Origin: JASLMY01 sp965226475
GTDB lineage: Bacteria; Pseudomonadota; Alphaproteobacteria; GCA-2731375
Direction of reading: 5' to 3'
DNA: 64,000 bases
Assembly (NCBI GenBank): GCA_965226475.1
Contig: CBDDDJ010000003.1
Location: forward strand, 372,001-436,000
The translations under genes and the position numbers were made by a program. Under the pieces are notes generated by a model. The model searched no databases. It had not been told where the DNA came from and was given only the letters and a program-made list of their open reading frames with translations. This document shows, one piece after another, positions 8,578 through 15,385 of this stretch; positions within the stretch are counted from its first letter, which is position 1; the number at the start of each line of letters is the position of its first letter.

Positions 8578-9393
8578 TCAACTCCCCGTGCGGATCGCGT
8601 CCCAATAGTCGGCGTTCAGCGTGCCCAGAAAGCCGTCGTGCTTCGATTGCAGGCAGCCCTTGAAGCTCGGCGGGGCCAGCATGTAGGCCTCGGTGCCGCC
8701 GCAACCCTGGAAGGCCCTGTCGAAGAGCGCCCGGCCCTCGGCTGGCGTCGCCTTGCCGTGCTCCTGAATCACCGAATCATAGAGGATCTCGCGCCGGTCC
8801 TTGGAGATCAGATGGACGTCGCCGAGGCCATTGACCGCGGCGAGCGTCATCCGCGCGGCACTCATCCGCACCGTGTCGCCGTCGACCAGCTTGTCGCCCG
8901 TGTCGCGCAGCACGCCGGTCACCAGCGCGATCTCGCTCTTGGAGAAGGGGGAGGGGTCATCCGCCTTGGGCACCGGCAGCAGCACCGCCTTGGCCTCGAC
9001 CGCGACGAAGGCCTTGACCAGCCCCAGCGCGTCAAATCTGTGGCTCGACATCGAGAGGCGGACCGCGACGTGGGTACGAAGCGCCGAGAAGGCAATTTCC
9101 CGGCCGGCATCCAGCGTCACCCGGCCGCCGTCCGCCCGCTCGCCCACCAGCGTCAAGACGCCCTCTTCGACGAGGGCATATTTCTCGCCCAGTTCCGGCG
9201 GCCGCCGTTCCTGCTGCAAGCAGAAGGCGCTGAACTCCACCGCGCAGTCCGGCCCCAGACAGGTGAGCGGCACCGGCCCGGCACTCGCCACCAGCCCCAA
9301 CGCCTGCGGCGCCGCCACGCTCGCGCCGCCCGCCAATGCCAACGCGCCCGCGCTCACCAGCGCCAACGCCATATTTCGGATCGCTTTCGCCAT
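8578..9393 (-). CDS. Secreted hypothetical protein
   Basis: About 271 residues from the ATG preceded by GAGGACGAG; an ATG five codons upstream is an alternative. The N-terminus is a clear signal peptide (MAKAIRNMALALVSAGALAL then GGASVAAPQ), so the product is exported to the periplasm or membrane. The mature part has a Cys-rich start (CLGPDCAVEF, FCLQQE) and two further Cys near the end (GCGGTEAY, GCLQS), which could form disulfides. I do not recognise a domain. The gene is convergent with the upstream oxygenase and separate from the DksA-like gene. Confidence 0.7.
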   Translation of the reverse strand: MAKAIRNMALALVSAGALALAGGASVAAPQALGLVASAGPVPLTCLGPDCAVEFSAFCLQQERRPPELGEKYALVEEGVLTLVGERADGGRVTLDAGREIAFSALRTHVAVRLSMSSHRFDALGLVKAFVAVEAKAVLLPVPKADDPSPFSKSEIALVTGVLRDTGDKLVDGDTVRMSAARMTLAAVNGLGDVHLISKDRREILYDSVIQEHGKATPAEGRALFDRAFQGCGGTEAYMLAPPSFKGCLQSKHDGFLGTLNADYWDAIRTGS

Positions 9394-9487
9394 CGAACTC
9401 GTCCTCATCGCCACGAGCCCCCCTGGCCCACCAGAGGGGCCGAATGTCATGGCGGCAATGCTCTCACCGGGCCTCGGAGGTGTCAAC

Positions 9488-9820
9488 CTACCGCCGCCGC
9501 GCGCAATCCACGCAGAGCGTCGCCGCCGGGTCCAGCTCCAGGCGCTTCTCCAACAGTTCGTCGTCGCAGGATAAGCAATAGCCGTAGTCTCCCGCTTCGA
9601 TCCGCGCAATCGCCGCCTCGATCCGCTTCAGTTCCAGCGCCCGGCGCCGCTCCGTCTCCAGCGCCATGGCCTGGTCTTGCAGCGCGTCCATGCGGGAGAG
9701 GCGGCCGACGCGGCTCTGGTCGAGTTCGACCGGACGACGGGAGTCGGCCATGGCGGCGTCGAGGGCCCGCAATTCCTCGCGGCGGGCTTCCAGGTGGCGG
9801 CGGGCTTGGTCGAGGTCCAT
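9488..9820 (-). CDS. DksA/TraR-type C4 zinc-finger protein
   Basis: The 110-residue protein has two N-terminal helices rich in Glu and Arg that form a coiled coil, followed by a C-terminal four-cysteine zinc finger: YCLSCDDELLEKRLELDP, then CVDC. DksA/TraR proteins bind in the RNA polymerase secondary channel. This one is shorter than DksA (about 150 residues) and closer to TraR-like or YbiI-like proteins. The coiled-coil tip acidic pair that DksA uses is not obvious, so a role in ppGpp-dependent control is uncertain. The gene follows rpmG on the same strand but beyond its terminator-like hairpin. Confidence 0.85.
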   Translation of the reverse strand: MDLDQARRHLEARREELRALDAAMADSRRPVELDQSRVGRLSRMDALQDQAMALETERRRALELKRIEAAIARIEAGDYGYCLSCDDELLEKRLELDPAATLCVDCARRR

Positions 9821-9843
9821 GGATCATGGCCTCCCTCGAACGA

Positions 9844-9872
9844 CAAAGGCCCGGTCGCGGCGACCGGGCCTC
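9844..9872 (-). terminator. Terminator-like hairpin after rpmG
   Basis: A perfect 10-bp stem, GGCCCGGTCG (9848-9857) with CGACCGGGCC (9861-9870) and a 3-base loop, lies 27 bases after the rpmG stop. Read on the minus strand it is followed by a short CTTTGTCG. It probably separates rpmG from the DksA-like gene. Confidence 0.65.
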
Positions 9873-9896
9873 CTCGTGTCGTCGGAAACGCGAAGC

Positions 9897-10064
9897 CTAT
9901 TTGATTCGGGCTTCCTTGAACTCGACGTGCTTGCGGGCCACGGGATCGTATTTGCGCATCGCCATCTTTTCGGTCTGGGTGCGCGGGTTCTTCTTGGTCA
10001 CGTAGTAGTAGCCGGTGCCGGCGGTGCTGACGAGCTTGATCTTCAATGTCGTGGGCTTCGCCAT
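9897..10064 (-). CDS. rpmG: 50S ribosomal protein L33
   Basis: A 55-residue protein that reads MAKPTTLKIKLVSTAGTGYY onward, ending VEFKEARIK. This is the bacterial L33 pattern: a basic beta-rich chain with TGYYYVTKKNPR and KYDPVARKHVEF. It lacks the CxxC pairs of the zinc-binding form, so it is the zinc-free type. L33 sits near the E site of the large subunit. It lies downstream of the MFS and Nudix genes, as rpmG does in many Alphaproteobacteria. The hairpin after the stop supports an operon end. Confidence 0.95.
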   Translation of the reverse strand: MAKPTTLKIKLVSTAGTGYYYVTKKNPRTQTEKMAMRKYDPVARKHVEFKEARIK

Positions 10065-10133
10065 GGGGCCCTCCGATGTCTCGATACCTGGGTTGTCTCG
10101 TAGGGGCGCAAGATAGGGCGGACGGCCGGGAAG

Positions 10134-11342
10134 TCAAGCCTTCGGGCGCCGCCAGGGGCCCCGGGCGCGCAACAGCCAGAGAGCGACGAAGGCGAGCGCC
10201 GCGAGCGCGAAAACGGCCGGAAGCCCCTCCGGGTCCCAAAGGTCCATGGCCCAGCCGGAAAGCGGCGGGCCGACCAGCTGCGCCAGGGCCCAGAGCACGG
10301 AGAAGGCCGCGTTCGCCGTCACCAGCTCGCCGCCGCGAAAGCGCTCGCCCAGGATGGTCATGGCGACCGTATAGATGCCGAAGCCGAAGCCGCCCCAGAC
10401 GAACAGCAGGACCCAGAGCCAGGGGCCGCCACGAATGGCCAGGGGCAGCAGCAGGCTGCCGGCCAGCACCACCAGGGCGCAGAGCAGCAGGACCCGCTGG
10501 CGCTCGAAGCGGTCAGCGGCCCAGCCGATCGGCGCCTGCAGGATGACGTTGCCGAGCGTGAGGGCCATCAGCATCGCCGCCGCCGTGCCCGCGTCCATGG
10601 CGTGGCGCACGCCGTAGACCGGCAGCAGGTTCAACTGGCTCATGATCAAGAAACCGAAGAAGATTACCGCTCCCGTCAGCGTCGGCGCGCGGCGAACGAA
10701 GCCCAGGACGCCGAAGCTGGCGCGGCCGTCCATCGACGGCGCCACGTTCCCGGCGGCGGCGAGCGGCAGCATCGAGACCCCGACGACCGCGGCGCCGATC
10801 AGGAACGGCGCCCAGCCCTCGATGCCGGCGAGCGCGACGATCAAGGGCCCGAGCGCCAGGCCGGCGGCAACCGCCGTCACGTAGATGGCGACGACGCGGC
10901 CCCTGGTCGCCTCGCTCGCCACCTGGTTGATCCAGGTCTCGGCGGCGATGAACAGCAGGACGCCGGAGCCGCCGAGGATGAAACGCAAGCCGAACCAGGC
11001 GATAAGGCCCGGAAACGCGGGGAAGAGCAGCAGGACGACGCCCTCGACGGCGAGCGAGGCGAGGATGGCGAGGCGGAAGCCCACCGCCCGGATGATCGCC
11101 GGGGTGAAGGGCGAGACCAGCAGCATCGCCAGCGCCGGCGTGGCGGCGTTGAGGCCGATGATCGTCGAATCGACCCCGCGCGCCTCCAGGATCAGCGACA
11201 GCAGCGGCGAGGTGAGGCCCAGGACGACGCCATAGATCGAGATGCAGGCGATGATCGCGGCCAGGCTCCGCCGGCGCTGGGCGGGGCCGAGGCCGGGGCC
11301 GGAGCCGGCCGCCTCACTCGTAGCGGATCCGGGGGCGTCCAT
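10134..11342 (-). CDS. MFS transporter
   Basis: About 402 residues, starting MDAPGSATS at an ATG inside the last codons of the upstream Nudix gene (29-bp overlap). Roughly twelve hydrophobic segments are visible, beginning LAAIIACISIYGVVLGL. The major facilitator loop 2-3 signature is loosely present, and GWAADRFERQRVL sits at the start of the second half (the A-motif position). The family resembles YcaD/CynX-like drug or metabolite exporters. The substrate is unknown. Co-transcription with two Nudix hydrolases is suggested by the overlaps. Confidence 0.88.
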   Translation of the reverse strand: MDAPGSATSEAAGSGPGLGPAQRRRSLAAIIACISIYGVVLGLTSPLLSLILEARGVDSTIIGLNAATPALAMLLVSPFTPAIIRAVGFRLAILASLAVEGVVLLLFPAFPGLIAWFGLRFILGGSGVLLFIAAETWINQVASEATRGRVVAIYVTAVAAGLALGPLIVALAGIEGWAPFLIGAAVVGVSMLPLAAAGNVAPSMDGRASFGVLGFVRRAPTLTGAVIFFGFLIMSQLNLLPVYGVRHAMDAGTAAAMLMALTLGNVILQAPIGWAADRFERQRVLLLCALVVLAGSLLLPLAIRGGPWLWVLLFVWGGFGFGIYTVAMTILGERFRGGELVTANAAFSVLWALAQLVGPPLSGWAMDLWDPEGLPAVFALAALAFVALWLLRARGPWRRPKA

Positions 11343-11946
11343 GACTGTAGTGGAAGAGGGGGATGCCCGGCGCTTCCCAGCCGTCGAGCCGCTTGCCGAT
11401 CTCGCCCAGCACGAATTCGGTGACGTCGGCGACGTCCATGCGCAGGGCCGCGTGGATCTCCGGCCATTGCAGGTCCTGCAACTCGTGGCTGTCGCGCACG
11501 CGCCCGCTCGCTTGGGCGGCGTCGGCCAGGAAGAAGCGGGCATGGAAGCGGATCGGGGAATCCGGCGGCGTGATGGCGCGGGCCACATAGTCGAACCCGG
11601 CGAGCGCGGGCCGCGTGGTGCCGCCGACCAGGCGGCCGAAGACCAGGCCCGTCTCTTCCTGCGTCTCCCTGGCCGCCGTCACCGCCAGGCCGCGCGCGAG
11701 GCGGGGCGACCACTTGGCCTCGAGCTTCGCCGCCACTTCCGGCGAAAGCTCGGAATCCACCGCCGCGTCGCGGTCCGCCGCGTCCAGCCGGCCGCCCGGG
11801 AAGACATAGACGTTGGGCATGAAGCGGTGGCGCGAGGCGCGCCTGCCCATCAGCACCTCGTGGCGCCCGCCGCCGCGGCGCAGAATGATCAGGCTCGCCG
11901 CGTCGCGCGGCCTGACCGGGCGGGTCTTCGCGTTTCCCACCCTCAT
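11314..11946 (-). CDS. Nudix hydrolase (second of a tandem pair)
   Basis: A 210-residue protein. The start is fixed by an ATGA overlap with the preceding Nudix gene. Residues around 30-95 read LMGRRASRHRFMPNVYVFPGG, then the Nudix box core as AARETQEETGLVFG (REtxEEtGL). Nudix enzymes hydrolyse nucleoside diphosphates linked to another moiety. The NVYVFPGG and FDYVARAITPP features match the NUDT19/coenzyme A diphosphatase-like subgroup, and the paralogue upstream has nearly the same layout. The true substrate is unknown. Confidence 0.88.
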   Translation of the reverse strand: MRVGNAKTRPVRPRDAASLIILRRGGGRHEVLMGRRASRHRFMPNVYVFPGGRLDAADRDAAVDSELSPEVAAKLEAKWSPRLARGLAVTAARETQEETGLVFGRLVGGTTRPALAGFDYVARAITPPDSPIRFHARFFLADAAQASGRVRDSHELQDLQWPEIHAALRMDVADVTEFVLGEIGKRLDGWEAPGIPLFHYSHGRPRIRYE

Positions 11947-12635
11947 TCCTGCTCCACCACCCGCTTGCCGTGCAGCACGCGGTAGGCCGGCACGGTGCCG
12001 CGCCGGCGCCAATCGTCGGGCGCGGCCAGGATCTTCTCCACCGTGTCCAGCACGATATGGGTGATGCCCGGCAGTTGCAGTTTCTTGGCCTCGTGAATCG
12101 GGATCCAGTCGATGCGCAGCAATTCGCCGCTGCCCCGGATCCGGCCGGATGTCGCGTCGCCGTCGGCGAGGAAGAAGCGGGCGTTGAAGCGGCGGTTGCG
12201 GAAGGGGGGCGTCACGGCGCGCGTGATGTAGTCGAGGCCGTCCAGGTCCGGGCCGTGGCCGGTCTCGTAGAACGGGCCCCAGGAGTCCGGGACCCGCCGC
12301 GGCCGGTCCATCGGATGGCCGATCACCAGGCCGGTTTCCTCGAAGGTCTCGCGCACGGCGGCGAGCGCCAGGGCCTGGGCCTTGGCCGGGCTGGCGGTGG
12401 TGCGGCCAACGAGGTCGGCCACCCGCTCGGGGAGCGGCCGGGCCGGCTTGGCGTGATAGTCGGCGCGGTCGAGCCGCCCGCCGGGAAAGACGTAATGGTC
12501 GGGAAGGAAGGCCATCTCGCTATGGCGCTGGCCCATCAGCACGGCGAGCTCGCCGCCGCTCTTGCGGACCAGGACTAGGGTCGCGGCATCCCGTGGCCGG
12601 GGCGCGCGCCTCGGCGGGTCGGCGGTAATTTTCAT
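11943..12635 (-). CDS. Nudix hydrolase (first of a tandem pair)
   Basis: The protein has 230 residues and starts MKITADPPRR. It shares the scaffold of the next gene: AATLVLVRKSGGELAVLMGQ, DHYVFPGGRLDRAD, the Nudix box core AAVRETFEETGLVIG, and LDYITRAVTPPFRNRRFNARFF. The two are therefore tandem paralogues that have clearly diverged. The conserved Glu pair that binds Mg2+ is intact. In alphaproteobacterial neighbourhoods a single Nudix gene of this type usually lies between DUF983 and rpmG; the duplication is the unusual point. Confidence 0.88.
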   Translation of the reverse strand: MKITADPPRRAPRPRDAATLVLVRKSGGELAVLMGQRHSEMAFLPDHYVFPGGRLDRADYHAKPARPLPERVADLVGRTTASPAKAQALALAAVRETFEETGLVIGHPMDRPRRVPDSWGPFYETGHGPDLDGLDYITRAVTPPFRNRRFNARFFLADGDATSGRIRGSGELLRIDWIPIHEAKKLQLPGITHIVLDTVEKILAAPDDWRRRGTVPAYRVLHGKRVVEQE

Positions 12636-12717
12636 GACGGACCAATCGATTTTCGACGCGCCGGGGATACCACCCGGGCGCGGGCGCTGTCCAGTCGCGG
12701 CCTACCGCGGGCCGCCA

Positions 12718-13122
12718 TCAGGCCGCCTCGTTGCCGCCATTCGCCTCGTCGAAGCCATGCATCCGGCAGGCCCATTGCATGCCGATCAGCGCGCCCTTCA
12801 CGCGCGGCAGGATCAGGTAGATCAGCAGGCAGCTGAACGGCAGCCAGACCACCATGTGCGCCCAGGTCGGCGGCGCCCACCACTGCTCCGCCAGCAGTAT
12901 CGAGGGGACGATGATATGGCCGACGATCAGCATGGTGAAGTAGGGCGGCGCATCGTCGGCCCGGTGGTGGTGGATCGCCTCGGCGCAGCTTTCGCAATGC
13001 TCGACCGTCTTGAGGTATCGGCTGAAAAGCTTCCCATTACCGCAATGGGGACAAAGGAACAACAACCCTTTCTTCATGGCGGGAATGAGGGCGCGGGGAG
13101 GGGGTCCGGCCGGCTCGCGCAA
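12718..13122 (-). CDS. DUF983 family membrane protein
   Basis: The 134-residue protein begins with a zinc-ribbon-like motif, CPHCGNGKLFSRYLK and then CESC, followed by two hydrophobic segments (YFTMLIVGHIIVPSILLAE and MVVWLPFSCLLIYLILP). This CxxC-CxxC plus two-helix layout is typical of DUF983 proteins, whose function is not established. It lies 3 bp after the rnr stop on the same strand, the conserved alphaproteobacterial position, so it is likely co-transcribed with rnr. Confidence 0.9.
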   Translation of the reverse strand: MREPAGPPPRALIPAMKKGLLFLCPHCGNGKLFSRYLKTVEHCESCAEAIHHHRADDAPPYFTMLIVGHIIVPSILLAEQWWAPPTWAHMVVWLPFSCLLIYLILPRVKGALIGMQWACRMHGFDEANGGNEAA

Positions 13123-13125
13123 CGT

Positions 13126-15378
13126 TCAGTTCCGCCGCCGGGGACCGCGGCCCCGGCCGTCGCGCGCCCCTGGGCGGGGACCCCGCCTGGCGCCCCGGCG
13201 CGGCGCCTCGCGCGGCTCGTGATCGGGCCAGTCGGTGAGTTCGAAGGCGAGGCTGCCGGTGATCGCGTCGGCCCGTTTCAGGCGGACCCGGACCTTGTCG
13301 CCCAAACGGTGGACCCGACCGCTCCGCTCGCCGACCAGGGCCTGGGCCTCCTCGTCGAACACGAAAAATTCCCGCCCGATGGCACCGATAGGCACCAGAC
13401 CATCGGCCCCGGTTTCGGCCAGACGGACGAAGAGGCCGGCCCGCGTGACGCCGGCGATGGTGCCGTCGAACTCTTCTTCCAACCGGCCGCCCATGTGGGC
13501 GGCGAGGTAGCGGTCCTTCGCGTCGCGCTCCGCCGCCATGGCGCGCCGCTCGGTGTTCGAAACATGTTCGCCGATTTCCGCCATCCGGTCCGCTTCCGCA
13601 TCGCTCAGGCCGTCGGGGCCGAAGCCGAGGCCCCGGATCAGCGCGCGGTGCACCAGCAGGTCGGAATAGCGCCGGATGGGCGAGGTGAAATGGGCATAGC
13701 GGCGGAGCGCCAGGCCGAAATGGCCGAGGTTTTCGGGCGAATAGACGGCCTGGGACTGGGCCCTCAGCACTGCCTGGTTCACCACTTCGGCTCTCTCGCT
13801 CTCCGCCACCTGGGCCAGCAGGCGGTTGAAGAGGCCCGGCCGGATCACTTGGCCGAGCGAGAGGTCGAGGCCGAGGGTGCGGAGGAATTCGCGCAAGGCC
13901 CGGACTTTCTCCGGGTCCGGCGCGTCATGCACCCGGTACATGCAGGGCTGCTGGTGGTGCTCCAACTCCTCCGCCGCCGCGACGTTGGCGGCGATCATGA
14001 ACTCCTCGATCAGGCGGTGGCTGTCGTGGCGAGTGGCGGGGTGGATCATCGCCACGCGGCCCTGATCGTCGAGCACCACCTTCAGCTCCGGCAACTCCAG
14101 ATCCAGGGGCGCGCGCCGGGCCCTGGCCCGCATCAGGGCTTTCCAGGCCCCGTAAAGCGGGCCGATGCGGTCGCGCGCCGCTTCGGGCAGCGCCGAGCGG
14201 TCGGCCGAATCGCGGGCCTCCTGGACGTCCTCGTAGATCAAGCGCGCGCGGGAGCGGATCAGCGCCCGGTGGAAGCGGTGCTCGAGCTTCTCGCCGCCCT
14301 TGTCGAGGCGCAATTCCGCGACCATCGCCGCCCGGTCTTCTTCCGGGCGCAGACAGCAGAGGTCATTCGACAGCTTCTCCGGCAGCATCGCCACGACCCG
14401 GTCAGGGAAATAGACCGAATTGCCGCGCTCGTGGGCGGAAGCGTCGAGGGCGGTGGCGGGCCGGACGTAATGGGCGACATCGGCGATCGCCACCATGATC
14501 CGCCAGCCCCCGCCGTTGTCGGCGGCATCGTCGCGCTCGGCCCAGACCGCGTCGTCGAAATCGCGTGCATCGGCCCCGTCGATGGTGACGAAGGGGACAT
14601 GGCGGAGGTCGAGTCGGGCGCCGAGTTCGGCCGGCACCGCCGCCTCCGCCTCGGCCAGCGCCGGGGATGCGAAATCGAACGGGATCTCCCGCTCGGTGAT
14701 GGCGACGAGGCTCGCCGCGCGCGGATCGCCGAAACGTCCGACCACCTCCAGCACGCGCGCCTCGCGCAGGCCCAGGCGGCGGCCGGGCAGCGTTTCCGCG
14801 AGCACCAGGTCGCCCTTCTTGGCGCCGCCGCGCCCGTCGGGCGGGACCAGCAGGTCAAACTTGTTGCGCCGGTTGGTCGGCATCAGGCGCAGCGAGCCCG
14901 AGATGTCCGCCAGCACGCCGACGAGCCGGTTGGGCGCGAAGCCGAGGCGTCGGATGATCTTCGCCTCATATCCCTCGCCGCTCTTGGCCAGGCGGGCGAG
15001 AACCCGCTCCGTCGGCCCGAGGGCCGGGCCGCTCGAGCGGCGCTCGGGGCTGATCTCGATTCTGGGTGGCGGTCCGTCCCCCTCCCAGGCGACGGGGCGG
15101 GCCAGCAGCCGGCCGTCCTCGTCGGCTTCGATCACCTCGATCACGGAGACGGGTGGCAGTTCGCCCTTGGGCCGAACGCCGCGCTCGTGGCCGCGGTCTA
15201 TCAGGCCGTCCTCGGCGAGTTGCTTCAGGGTTTCGCGCAGCTCGATGCGGGCCGGGCCCCGGATTTTGAAGGCGCGGGCGATCTCCCGCTTGCCGACGGT
15301 GCCCTCGCTCTCCTCGATGAAACGCAGGATTTCCGCCGTGGAAGGGAAGGGCGGGGCCTCGGAGGGCGGGCGGGCCAA
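13126..15378 (-). CDS. rnr: Ribonuclease R
   Basis: A 750-residue protein starting at a TTG eight bases after topA. A winged-helix region (IARAFKIRGPARIELRETL) leads into cold-shock domains and then the RNB catalytic domain, whose metal-binding aspartates are in FVTIDGADARDFDDAVW. The C-terminal S1 domain is followed by an Arg/Gly-rich tail (RRGARRGPRPGARDGRGRGP) that probably binds RNA. RNase R is a processive 3'-5' exoribonuclease that degrades structured RNA and takes part in rRNA quality control. The length is close to other alphaproteobacterial homologues. The start is uncertain because no ATG fits better. Confidence 0.95.
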   Translation of the reverse strand: MARPPSEAPPFPSTAEILRFIEESEGTVGKREIARAFKIRGPARIELRETLKQLAEDGLIDRGHERGVRPKGELPPVSVIEVIEADEDGRLLARPVAWEGDGPPPRIEISPERRSSGPALGPTERVLARLAKSGEGYEAKIIRRLGFAPNRLVGVLADISGSLRLMPTNRRNKFDLLVPPDGRGGAKKGDLVLAETLPGRRLGLREARVLEVVGRFGDPRAASLVAITEREIPFDFASPALAEAEAAVPAELGARLDLRHVPFVTIDGADARDFDDAVWAERDDAADNGGGWRIMVAIADVAHYVRPATALDASAHERGNSVYFPDRVVAMLPEKLSNDLCCLRPEEDRAAMVAELRLDKGGEKLEHRFHRALIRSRARLIYEDVQEARDSADRSALPEAARDRIGPLYGAWKALMRARARRAPLDLELPELKVVLDDQGRVAMIHPATRHDSHRLIEEFMIAANVAAAEELEHHQQPCMYRVHDAPDPEKVRALREFLRTLGLDLSLGQVIRPGLFNRLLAQVAESERAEVVNQAVLRAQSQAVYSPENLGHFGLALRRYAHFTSPIRRYSDLLVHRALIRGLGFGPDGLSDAEADRMAEIGEHVSNTERRAMAAERDAKDRYLAAHMGGRLEEEFDGTIAGVTRAGLFVRLAETGADGLVPIGAIGREFFVFDEEAQALVGERSGRVHRLGDKVRVRLKRADAITGSLAFELTDWPDHEPREAPRRGARRGPRPGARDGRGRGPRRRN

Positions 15379-15385
15379 GTCGGCC

